From assembly GCA_036245805.1 (NCBI GenBank), contig BTRK01000004.1, positions 46,502,690-46,566,689 on the forward strand: a stretch of DNA of 64,000 nucleotides, written 5' to 3'. The translations under genes were made by a program, and so were the position numbers. Below, piece by piece: positions 11,096-21,714 of this stretch. This DNA comes from Pristionchus mayeri (Eukaryota; Nematoda; Chromadorea; Rhabditida; Neodiplogasteridae). The notes beneath the pieces were generated by a model. The model did not search any database. It saw nothing but the letters and a program-made list of their open reading frames with translations, and was not told the DNA's origin. Numbering within the stretch: the stretch's first letter is position 1; every line of letters starts with the position of its first letter.

Positions 11096-12313
11096 GGGGT
11101 ATGACATTTGAGCAACGACATTTGCGCAACGACAAAATTAGGTGCGCAAGCGACATTTGCGCAACGGGCCATAACTCCCTTCAGGATCATCGTAAAGTGC
11201 CCAGATTGGGTACGTTGGGTAGCTATGGGTTCACTCTACCGTAACCCACACTGGTCTTTGGTCTTTCTCCTCGAGGGCGACATTTGCGCAACGGGCCATA
11301 ACTCCCTTCAGGATCATCGTAGAGTGCCCAGATTAGGTAATTTGGGTAGCTATGGGTTCACTCTACCGTAACCCACACCGGTCTTTGGTCTTTCTCCTCG
11401 GGGGCGACATTTGAGCAACGGAATTTATCATATGAAAGGCGTAGGCGATCCTCTACGAAGTGTTCGATTCTTCACCCGATATCCTCAATGGATTTCTTGT
11501 TATCTTTGTTGTTCACGATGAAAAATTAAGATGAAAAATGAAAAAAATAAATTAAGGTGGTGGGAGAATATACCCAAAATTAACGTGGTGTGGAATATAC
11601 CCAAAAGTAAGGTCTTTCTCCTCGGTAGAGTTACGGTAGAGTGAACCCATAGCTACCCAACGTGCCCAATCTGGGCACTCTACGATGGTCCTGAAGGGAG
11701 TTATGGCCCGTTGCGCAAATGTCGCCCCCGAGGAGAAAGACCAAAGAACAGTGTGGGTTACGGTAGAGTGAACCCATAGCTACCCAACGTACCTAATCTG
11801 GGCACTCTACGATGATCCTGAAAGGAGTTATGTCCCGTTGCGCAAATGTCGCCCCCGAGGAGAAAGACCAAAGACCAGTGTGGGTTACGGTAGAGTGAAC
11901 CCATAGCTACCCAACGTGCCCAATCTGGGCACTCTACGATGGTCCTGAAGGGAGTTATGGCCCGTTGCGCAAATGTCACCCCCGAGGAGAAAGACCAAAG
12001 ACCAGTGTGGGTTACGGTAGAGTGAACCCATAGCTACTCAACGTACCTAATCTGGGCACTCTACGATGATCCTGAAAGGAGTTATGTCCCGTTGCGCAAA
12101 TGTCGCCCCCGAGGAGAAAGACCAAAGACCAGTGTGGGTTACGGTAGAGTAAACCCATAGCTACCCAACGTACCCAATCTGGGCACTCTACGATGATCCT
12201 GAAGGGAGTTATGGCCCGTTGCGCAAATGTCGCATGTGCAAAATTTGTTGCTCATTTGTCGTATTTTACCCCGTTGCGCAAATGTCGTTGCTCAAATGTC
12301 ATACCCCCCCCCC
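11096..12313. mobile_element. non-autonomous inverted-array element with 127-bp internal repeats
   Basis: The terminal inverted repeats read GGGGTATGACATTTGAGCAA on the left (11096) and its complement ending in a run of ten C on the right (12304-12313). Flanks share CCATTGCTG, a 7- to 9-bp probable target duplication (11087-11095, 12312-12320). Inside, 127-bp units (starting GCGACATTTGCGCAACGG at 11150 and 11277, partial at 11404) run forward. Four or five units run in reverse from about 11615 to 12235, with about 190 bp between the arrays. No transposase is encoded. Target length near 9 bp would suit a Mutator-like origin, but this is inference. Confidence 0.8.
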
Positions 12314-12520
12314 ATTGCTGACTCCAAGCTTCCCAGCGAGTGTTTTTACATCAGCTCTGCAATGAGACTGTTTCTCAAACAATACCTCCTTTTTTACCTC
12401 ACCAGAGATCACTAAAGAAATATACAATGCCATGGAGCCCATAATAACACTATGTGGAGATACAATACAAGGGGACGAAAGGGGCATGACAAAATGTCCA
12501 TCCAATAATAATTGTTCGAC

Positions 12521-13073
12521 TCACTTGATTTCTTGCTGGAATTTTGGGTCGTCAAAGCACTTCACTTCAATTTCTAGCCGTCCGATTTGAACTGAACCCA
12601 GGCAGAGACGTAGTGACTCATATGTGAAAATGTCCACATCTTTGATTCGAAATACTTCGATTTGAGTGCACAACTCCAGTTGTTTCTTCAGGTTCGAGCG
12701 CATTCTAGCTGCTTTAGGGCCGGGGAAATACTGACACAGTCGAATCAACGGCATGAATGGGTACATAAATGTGCTAGGATTGTCGATAAAAAGAAGCCAA
12801 TCAGACAGTGGAACTGTTTGGAAGGCTATTTGGAACGGAATGCATAGCAAAGACACAAATATGTAAAGTAGGAAGCCGAGAATTAATGATATCAGTAGCG
12901 AAGCAATGATATGGATCCAGATGCCAACTGCGACTATCAAGTGAATCGAAACGATAATGTAGGTCAAAATGAATATTACAAAAAACGGCATGAACATTAA
13001 CATAAGTAGAAAAGAGCATACAATTGCTCCAATAATGAAATTGAGAGACGTGTTTTGGGCTGAACTTGCGATT
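12521..13073 (-). CDS. predicted multi-span membrane protein
   Basis: A continuous minus-strand frame runs from about 13073 (just after an in-frame TAA) to a TGA at 12521. The first 90 residues are strongly hydrophobic, with about four membrane segments around MLMFMPFFVIFILTYIIVS, IHLIVAVGIWIHIIASLLI and SLILGFLLYIFVSLL. The C-terminal half is polar (KAARMRSNLKKQLELCTQIE, then IGRLEIEVKCFDDPKFQQ) and ends in QEIK. No family is recognised. The start could be the ATG at 13003, or an upstream exon may join it. It lies just downstream of the F-box-like gene on the same strand. Confidence 0.55.
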
Positions 13074-13249
13074 AAGTTAGATGTATCTTATCGCGTTACG
13101 AACGGCTAGGGACAACATTCGAACGACCTGAATTAGAACTATTGGAAGCTCGATTTTACTCTCGCATATTATGCACTTTTCTTACGCATCCTTCTGATGC
13201 ATACAGATTTCACAGACGTGAAAAAGCCTTACAAATTGTGCAGTCTTAC

Positions 13250-13731
13250 CCCTTGAAATTTTTCGGTGAGCCCGGTCACGATGCGCAAAGGGGACGATTC
13301 GACACTGGCTATCTTAAAAAAAACTGTGAAATATAGTTTAGAATAAATATGATTACCGGCAAAAACTAACATTTTGCCCACTTGCGTCCTGTTTTTGTCC
13401 CACTCTGATCCAGAGTGCTTCATCGAAATATCCCAAATACCGTTCCTCGAATTCCATTGTTATCTTCATGCCACTGTCTCTGAATCTCCAGGTACAATTT
13501 CAGCGGACTTGACAGGCCTTTTCATTTCGAATTCAGGCTTTTTCTTCGCATAGTATTTCATCACTAGAGAGTACCATAGTGGGCTGATCTGACAAATTAT
13601 ATTTTTGTCAGATGTTGTAGAAAGGTTGATGAGATGAAATTAGAGGTACTCACGAGTTTGAAACGGCTTGGTCGATCGGACATCGGCATAATCATTCGGA
13701 TGATGTCCGGTGGCATGCTCGCCAGTGACAT
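13250..13731 (-). pseudogene. F-box-like gene, probably frameshifted
   Basis: Exon 1 (13731-13654) reads MSLASMPPDIIRMIMPMSDR and PSRFKL. A short intron (GTGAGT...TTGTCAG) leads to exon 2 at 13588, reading ISPLWYSLVMKYYAKKKPEF. Together this matches the pattern of a nematode F-box (LP..I...I......R...R.VS..W...V). The frame then hits TGA at 13466-13468, while the next frame carries a protein-like run (CTWRFRDSGMKITMEFEERY) to a donor at 13370. That run joins in phase to a third exon (13312-13250, IASVESSPLRIVTGLTEKFQ). One single-base indel near 13485 would explain this. It could be a recent pseudogene or a sequence error. Confidence 0.5.
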
Positions 13732-14152
13732 TTCATTGAAGACTTGAGGAACTATTAAAGGGAGAATAATGATGGCAAGGAGCTTAAGGACGCTATCATA
13801 ACTTCCAAGTGTTAGATAAATTCGAATTTTCCCGCCAAGACAATGGGTGAGAGTTAAGCATGTTGTGAGCGAGAGATGGCATTGCTTGAATTACAATAAT
13901 CACATTGTGTCGACGGTAATCTCAACTCGTTATTTCTCGTCAAGGCTGAAATATTTTTTGGTCATTTGTGCCGATTTCAGTCCATCAAACATAAGAGAAA
14001 GAGAGAGAGGGAAATGAGCAAACATGATGTTTCCATAGGGAGAGCAGATTCGCTCACATAACTACTAAAGCGACACAGTTTCGCACAATTTGTCGCTCTA
14101 CACCGTACCTATATTCACTTGTATTGATAAGAAATGACCCTCAAATTTGCAA
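13732..14152. other. intergenic, no gene seen
   Basis: Spacer between the F-box-like start and the receptor stop codon. It holds a GAGAGA-rich stretch (13990-14015) and AT-rich sequence. No coding frame or repeat structure is supported. Confidence 0.5.
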
Positions 14153-17100
14153 TCATTCTCCATTTTTATCATAGTAATCATTGAACATATTCATTAGGCG
14201 ATACAAATGAAATTCCTCGTCCAACTTCAACTTGTTGTTCTGAAAATTTTGCAAATATATTGAACGGTAGAGATCAGTAAATGGGACCGTTAATTTAAAA
14301 AAAACATGTTGTAACCTGGAAGTTTACGAGAGCACAGAACAGTTGGCCTATCCGGTAGGCGTACTCGAAATTTCCTTGCTCAGAATAGTACACGTGCATT
14401 TCTTTCATGATCATTGATCTATTTCTCATTGAAAGTTGTAGCATTTTCTCGTTGATATTGGCGATTTCTGAAGAGAAATATTTTAAAATATATATATTCA
14501 ATAATCTTGTCATTTTTTCCATCAGGTAAAGGTAGGTGAAGATCAGAGTTCGTAATTCTTATAAGCGTCACTTCATTTGTCATACGCTCTAAACCGATCT
14601 AGTGGCGAGCGAATGTGGTAAATGAAGAAACTGTGACGAATTTCGAACTCTATTCACAATTAATTGAAAATGGAAAGATAATTAGTAGAATTTTAGAAAT
14701 ATTAATTCATCCACGAGATTTAAAAATATAGACACAACATTGACAAACATCGAACCGTCGTTCCATACAGATAGGCCCAGCAGCGCTACGAATTCGACGT
14801 CCGTTGGCTTCACTTTCTTGTAATACTTCCTGCACTTGTTCAGGGATCGATCGAAGCGCCTCTCGAGTTCACTGACAAGAACTGGTATGCCATGGAGCCT
14901 TCGATGTATTTCGTTCGGCATGACGAAATATTTTTCATGCGAGCTAGTGCTTCAAAAAGTGAAGAAAAAGTAGGACATATTTCCGAAAATTCTAACCTGA
15001 TTACTGTTTCTTTATCCACATCATCAGTACAATCAGCGAAGAAGCGATCCAGATCTTGCACACCCCGGAGATAGGTCGTATACCCAGGAGAGCGACTAAA
15101 ACAATGTATGTTATTGAAAATAATGAATTATGAAATGACATAACATTGCATGCATTATTAGTAGACTTCGATAAATGATGAAACATAACAATTCGGGTAC
15201 CCGCGAAATTGTTTGGCGGAATTGACTTTGAGTTCTCTCACTCTAATACAGTGGTTTCGCGGGTAGTTGTTTATTTATTTCGCGGGTAGTTGCGAAACCG
15301 AACTGGTCTGCGCTCCACGAGTCAATTGAAATTGAAAATAATAGATATGTTTCAAGAAGAGATGGGATCGCAAGAAGAGGATGGGATCGCATCGCGGGTA
15401 CCCGCGGAATTTGGCGGGTACCCGCCGACCGCTTCGCGGGTGGAAAATGATGCGGAATTGAACGGGTAGTTGTCTATTTATCGAAGTTTAATTATTAGTT
15501 TATATTGCGTAGGTCTGGTAGTCGACTAAATACACTTATTAAATTATATAAGCGCTTTTTCATAACCTTCATTTGCAGCTTAGCACTGTAAAAGAGTTAT
15601 TTGAATGTAATGATACTTACACATTTGCGTCTTCCGGAAAGTGGTGCGCAGTCCTGTAGCTAGCGTCTAGCGCATTCATCACGTCGTGGCTTGTTTTGAT
15701 GATGAAATCCTTCAAAATAAAAACAAAAAAATCCTTGAAAAAACAAGAAATTTGTGACGATTTCGCTCACTTTACTCTCCTCATCCAGATGTCGGAAATC
15801 TTCAAACGCAAGACTGGCGAATGCTTTCATTGCCTGCTTTCGAAGATTTTCGTGTTCCATGTACGTAGAATATTTGGCAGGGACCAGTACCTATAATGGA
15901 CCATGAATCAACCAATATTGTTTGCTGAAGTTCGTCTAATAAGGATTGTATTAACGATAGGATTATGTTGAATCAAAACATATCAAAATACATCATTCGA
16001 TCATTCGTAAAATAGCATATTCAAACAACGCAAATTACGTACCAATCCACTGACGTGAATTTCATTTTCAGGATCGGTAATGGTTCTTTTAGCGAGTTCG
16101 CCCGAATATCGAATTAGGCACATCAAACTGCAACATGATTTCATATATTTATATTAAGATTTAATTTGTTCAGGCGTATTCGACGGCGTAATCTTCATAG
16201 AATATCTAACCTGTATCCCTTACGGAGTCGATACATCAGTGGAGTTGTGCTAGTGGAGGGTTCAGCATCGTAGAAGCTGAATTCATTTATCTTCTTAGCG
16301 AGAACTCACGCGCAATCAAGAGAGTCATTTGTTGTGAAGCTATCACCTATGATTTCAATCAGGCCATTTAGGCTCATCTTCGTGTATGTTGCGCTACATA
16401 GCTCATGAGCTTATCAGTTTTCTAGAGCATCTGAAACACAATCGAAAATCTCAAAATTACCTGAAAATTGACAGCCTAATATCCCCTGTTCCCAAGTGAT
16501 GAATTACCAATGGTTTACCATAAATACCACAATTACCATAATTATCATAATTACCATAATTATCATAATTACCATAAATTAATTTACCAGAATGAAAACT
16601 ATGAAGGAACCTTTCGTGATTGATGAAACTCGAGATCCTTCCTTGTTTTAGAGAGACAATATCCTCCGTGGAAGTCGATTCTTCTGTTTCCGCATTCGAA
16701 TTGCCTACAGCTTTCTCCATGATTTCCCTGAATCGCATGAAGCGACACAGTCGGCAGTTCGTCTTGCGATCTGCAAGTGAGTAGAGTTATCTTGTTGGAA
16801 TCTTATTGGAATGAATTTCATCATTTTCATATATGTTTCACGTTCACTATATGAGAGGAATCGCGAGAGAATCGACCATTTGGGGGGGGGGGGGGCTCCG
16901 CGGCAGTAGAATTCAAGTTGGTCCTATCTGGCTGAAATTTTGCCTACATGTACTTCGAATGATGCTCTTTCAAACTGCGTCGTCAGAATTTTGATAGCTG
17001 TCGTCATCCTCGTGATTCAGAAGGCCAAACGTATCACTTTTCGACATTCAAATCGCGCTCACTTAAATTATCATATGAGCCCGATTCTCTAAGAGTCGAC

Positions 17101-20100
17101 CAAAATGTGGCACAACATTTTTACGGAAACTTGTGAAAAGGGGTTCTCGAAGGTGCTGAAAACAGTGGTAAACTTCATTTTGCGTAATCTCGATTGGGCC
17201 AGGCTGCATGTAGGCACCATCTACTTTTCTGGTCAAAACTCGTGAACCGATATATGAATCCACATCAAACTTGCACAGTGGTTGGATAAGTTTACCATGA
17301 ATCCAACGATATTAAATTTGCATATTTTAAGGTATGATATATATGTGAAAAATAAGCTCGAATATAAGTCAAAAACCAAACCAACAAATTACATAGGCAA
17401 ATGCATCTCGTTCTGGCGATCATTTTTCGTAGCTAGGGTATGATGTTTGACCCCCGCTCCCAGGAGTTAAAATTATTTTTGTGGCCCATTGTTAGTCTCT
17501 GGGCTGCTTATAATGGCGCGGAGAGTGACGAATGAAATGAGTTTCACTCTCGGTTACGTTAATTTCGCTATTTTTGTCTTGGGATTACGAGTGGACAATG
17601 AAACACATTTCAATCGTCACACTCCGTGCAATGATATGCGGCACAGAGACCAAAAACGGGTCACAAAAATACACGTACCTTCTGGGAGCGGGGGTCAAAC
17701 ATCATACCCTAGATACGAAAAATGATCGCCAGAACGAGATGCATTTGCCTATGTAATTTGTTGGTATGGTTTCTGACTTATATTCGAGAACTGATTTTTC
17801 GTATATTTATCATATCTTAAAATATGGAAATTTCATATCGCTGGAATCATGGTCAACTTTTCCGACCACTGTGCAAGTTTGAAGATGATTCATGAAACGG
17901 TTCTAGAGTTTTGATCAGAAATGTAGATGGTGCCTACATGCAGCCTGGTCCAACCGGTCGAGATGACGCAAAACAAAGTTAATCACTGTTTTCAGCACCT
18001 TCGAGAACCCCTTTTTACAAGTTTCCAGAAAAATGCTGTGCCATACCCTGTGCGAGATTGTTCGACTCTTAGAGAATCGGGCTCATATCTCCGTTTAAAA
18101 TAAAGATAGACGGCCGTTCTTTGTTTCAAATGAAAGCTACCATCATGATTTACAAGTGCATGTCGTTGACATCATTCCAGGCCCACATCCTGGTGCGGCG
18201 CGGTCGGGAACACCAAAAGTGACATAACTTTGAAAATCAGAAAAAAGGATTGAGTCATCATGCTCACGTTGTAGTACATATATGTGCGTAACTTATGGCC
18301 AAAAATTGGACAAATCGCGGAGGGGAAAAAGTGGCGCTCACTTTTGTCCGGTGGCCCGAAAAGGGGTACCTGACAGCAATACTTCTGAACCTCCTATTGC
18401 CCGCAATTGGGCTCAAATACTTCGAAAATCATCTAAAACAACATGTTATCTCGTTTCCCCAATAGCTGTACCATGGTAGTTGGCCAATAATTACGGTAGA
18501 ACTTGAAATTTAAAAATCGATGTTTTGACTTTTTCAACTTGTGAGATAGGTCCACATGCGGTAAATCGCTTCCAAATAACATAAAAATGGCCCCCTAAAC
18601 TAATCATACAAATGGCGTACCAGGAAATACCTTATTTCAGCTGAGGATTCATGAAAAGGTGCAAAACTGTAATTTATGTCAAAATTGTCATAGCGACCCC
18701 GCCCTTGCAGAGAAATGTAGCGAATGATGAGCTAAACATTGTATCTGTTGAAAGTTAGTTTCTATCTTTTCGTTGAAGGGCTCTACGGATCCTAGAACTT
18801 GGCTGAAATTGGTCTGGAATCCCCCTAGAGCGCGCGCTCTAACCGTCTTCCGCTTTCGCCGTCTGACCTCCCTCGCCCTCCCCTCTATTTAGCGCTCTCC
18901 TGGGCGCGTTGCCAGTCGTTTTGTGCCTACTTCCATGTTTCGTAGCGCCCTTCAACGAAAAGATAGAAACTAACTTTCAACAGATAAAATGTTTAGCTCA
19001 TCATTCGTTACATTTCTCTGCAAGGGCGGGGTCGCTATGACAATTTTGACATAAATTACAGTTTTGCACCTTTTCATGGAATCCTCAGCTGAAATAAGGT
19101 ATTTCCAGGTACGCCATTTGTATGATTAGTTTAGGGGGCCATTTTTATGTTATTTGGAAGCGATTTACCGCATGTGGACCTATCTCACAAGTTGAAAAAG
19201 TCAAAACATCGATTTTTAAATTTCAAGTTCTACCGTAATTATTGGCCAACTACCATGGTACAGCTATTGGGGAAACGAGATAAAATGTTGTTTTAGATGA
19301 TTTTCGAAGTATTTGAGCCCAATTACGGGCAATAGGAGGTTCAGAAGTATTGCTGTCAGGTACCCCTTTTCGGGCCACCGGACAAAAGTGAGAGCCACTT
19401 TTTTTTCCCCTCCGCGATTTGTCCTATTTTTACCATAAGTTACGCACATATATGTACTAAAACATAAGCATGATGACTCAACCCCGTTTTTTTTGATTTC
19501 CAAAGTTACGTCACTTTTGGTGTCCCCGACCGCGCCGCACCAGGATGTGGGCCTGGAATGATGTTAATGAAATAAACTTGTAGAACATGATGGCACCTTT
19601 CATTTGAAACAAAGAACAGCCTTCTATATTTATTTTAAACGGAGATATGATAATTTAAGAAACCTTCCACGAGAAAACGGGGAGGGGTCACGGATGGTCA
19701 AAAAATGAATAATTCCCATACTTTTTTCCTGAAGTGTCCATCCAAAGTTAGGGTGTCAGGCACCAATAGCTAAGGTTCTAAGTCGATTTTTAAAAAGCTA
19801 CAGTAACCCCTCATTTTTGGGGTCGAAAAATTTGATATCTCAAATGTAAGAGATTTACACATTTTCTGCATTTTCACTCGTAGATAACGAATTTCAAGGT
19901 TAAAAGGGCGTAGCTTTCGACATTAAAAAAGATAGAGCCAAAAAATCGATTTTTTCGGCCGAAATTGGGATAAATCGTTACATAGAAAATTTGTTTGATG
20001 ATGGGGGGAGCTGCGTTTCACATTTTCTGATTCTTTTTGAGTATAAGTGATTTTTTTCAGAATTTTAAAAATGACCCATTTTGACCAAAGTGCAGCCCGA

Positions 20101-21713
20101 ACTTGAGGCTTTGGCGAAATTTCGCGAAAAGTCTTGGCATTTTTGAATGTAAATTCCGTTTACAGCTTTCAATCACCTTCACATTGTGCATATGAGTTAT
20201 TCTGAAGCCAATAAAACTATTTCAAAACAAAAATGGCCAAAAAGAGAAAAAAATGGAATTTTGATTTTTTCGAATATTTCGGTCAGATTTTCTGGGTCGA
20301 AAAAAAATATCTCTCAAAAGTCCGACATTTATATATTTTCTGGTGTACTTTCACTCGTAGAAAACGAATCTCAAGGTTAAACCTGCAAAAAAGGCGAATT
20401 TAAAAAGTTTTGCTCGAAAAACTGTATTTTTCGAACAAAATCGGCATATATCGTTACGAAACAAAATCAAGATGGTGATGGGAGAAAAATGTTTCACATT
20501 TTCATAATGTACATCTCTTTTTGAGTTTATGTGAGTTTTTTCAAGAATTTTCAAAAAGGCACTCTTTGCCAAATATCAGTCAGAACATTAAGCTATAGCG
20601 AAATTTCGACTGAAGAAATCGAAATTTCAATATTTGTGTATTGTGCCAATTTTTGTATTGAAATGTGTTTATTTGCTTCAGAATGACTCATATGCACAAT
20701 GTGAAGGTGCTTGAAAGCTGTAAACGGAATCTACATTCAAAAATGCCAAGACTTTTCGCGAAATTTCGCCAAAGCCTCAAGTTCGGGCTGCAATTTGGTC
20801 AAAATGGGTCATTTTTAAAATTCTGAAAAAAATCTCTTATACTCAAAAAGACATGTAGAATCAGAAAATGTGAAACACAGCTCCCCCCATCATCAAACAA
20901 ATTTTCTATGTAACGATTTATCCCAATTTCGGCCGAAAAAATCGATTTTTTGGCTCTATCTTTTTAATGTCGAAAGCTACGCCCTTTTAACCTTGAAATT
21001 CGTTATCTATGAGTGAAAATGCATCATAAAATGTGTAAATCTCTTACATTTGAGATATCAAATTTTTCGACCCCAAAAATGAGGGGTTACTGTAGCTTTT
21101 TAAAAATAGCTATTGGTGCCTGACACCCTAACTTTGGATGCACACTTCAGGAAAAAAGTATGGGAATTATTCATTTTTTGACCATCCGTGACCCTTGGCC
21201 CATTGCCCCGTTTTCTCGTGGATGGTCTCTTAAGTGAGCGCGATTTGACTGTCGAAAAGTGATATTGCCAAGTTTGGCCTTCTGAATCACGAGGATGACG
21301 ACAGTTATCAAAATTCTGACGACGCAGTTTGAAAGAGCATCATTCGAAGTACGTGTAGGCAAAATTTCAGCCAGATAGGACCAACTTGAACTCTACTGCC
21401 GCGGAGTGGTCGAATATCTCGTGATTCCTCTCATATATTTGATCGATATAGTGCACGTGAAACATATATGAAAATTATGCAATTCATTCCAATAAGATAA
21501 CTCCACAAGTGAGTTATCAGAAATTTAATCGTTATTATAATTTGAACTATGCATTATGTGAGCTCATATTGAAATTTCGGTCCATTTGCCATCATTTTGC
21601 GGAGTAAAACGTGTATAACAGAATTTGTTGGTTCAAAGATCAACCCACTCCGTTCGCTGCATGTTCTTTTCCCACCCTTGCATTTGAGCGGTATCTTGGA
21701 AATGGAATTCCGC
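14153..21713 (-). CDS. nuclear hormone receptor (nematode supplementary NHR)
   Basis: A ligand-regulated transcription factor type, judged from both domains. The second zinc finger is split between exon 21713-21649 (CKGGKRTCSER) and exon 16770-16588 (NRKTNCRLCRFMRFREIMEK). Further exons: about 16300-16205 (MYRLRKGYR), 16127-16043, 15890-15771 (FEDFRHLDEESK), 15709-15621 (DFIIKTSHDVMNALDASYRT), 15094-14997, 14949-14756 (VKPTDVEFVALLGLSVWND), 14467-14316 (YYSEQGNFEYAYRIGQLF) and 14239-14153 (ending RLMNMFNDYYDKNGE). The ligand-domain helices H3, H7, H8-H10 and the C-terminal end fit nematode NHRs. Checked splice phases agree, and I see no stop. I could not find the exon for the first zinc finger; it may lie upstream of 21713 or be lost. 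The exon around 16.3 kb has an uncertain start. The intron 16771-21648 holds the nested fold-back element. Confidence 0.85.
15165..15487. mobile_element. small element with 12-bp inverted ends and CGCGGGTA repeats
   Basis: ACTTCGATAAAT at 15165-15176 is complemented by ATTTATCGAAGT at 15476-15487. Between them the words CGCGGGTAGTTG and GCGGGTACCCGC recur on both strands, giving a locally GC-rich patch. It sits in a receptor intron between the exons at 15621 and 15094. No target duplication is clear. Confidence 0.5.
16515..16582. repeat. ATAATTACCATAATTATC low-complexity tract
   Basis: Imperfect tandem copies of TACCATAATTATCATAAT lie immediately downstream (on the minus strand) of the receptor exon that ends at 16588. 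Intronic. Confidence 0.8.
17067..19654. mobile_element. middle fold-back element, flanked by TTAA
   Basis: TTAA at 17063-17066 and 19655-19658 flanks ends ATTATCATAT and ATATGATAAT. Removing the block rejoins CGCTCACTTAA to GAAACCTTCCACGAG, which matches the uninterrupted right arm of the outer element, so this is a clean insertion. Its own arms (18085-18780 and about 18945-19650) pair through ATATCTCCGTTTAAAATAAA, GACCGCGCCGCACC and AAAGATAGAAACTAAC. The loop near 18.8-18.95 kb is GC-richer. A TTAA target suggests a piggyBac-type mobiliser (inference). Confidence 0.85.
17077..18084. mobile_element. inner fold-back element, flanked by ATAT
   Basis: Ends GAGCCCGATTCTCTAAGAGT (17077) and its complement (to 18084) define arms of about 380-400 bp around a 210-bp spacer (17466-17680). 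ATAT at 17073-17076 and 18085-18088 is duplicated. Removal rejoins TTATCATAT to CTCCGTTT exactly as in the right arm of the middle element. Arms share TTCTGGCGATCATTTTTCGT-type and GACCCCCGCTCCCAG segments. Non-coding. Confidence 0.85.
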
Positions 21714-21714
21714 C

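Larger units (their letters stand above)
16784..21505. mobile_element. outer fold-back element (arms about 1 kb), interrupted in its left arm
   Basis: The left arm starts AGAGTTATCTTGTTGGAATC at 16783. Its complement ends at 21502 (GATAACTC). The arms pair through TTTCACGT(T/G)CACTATAT, CCGCGGCAGTAGA and AAATCGCGCTCACTTAA. After a 2.6-kb insertion they continue as CCACGAGAAAACGGGG (19668) to a centre near 20430. CAAGTGAGT at 16774-16782 and 21506-21514 is a probable 9-bp target duplication. The left arm has gained a run of 13-14 G near 16884. No coding frame of note. It lies inside the receptor intron, ending about 10 bases from the 3' splice site. Confidence 0.85.

Noticed and set aside
11096..12313. 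Regular repeats suggestive of a CRISPR-like array
   Set aside because: The unit is 127 bp with no unique spacers, and the two halves are in opposite orientation inside terminal inverted repeats; the context is a eukaryotic genome.
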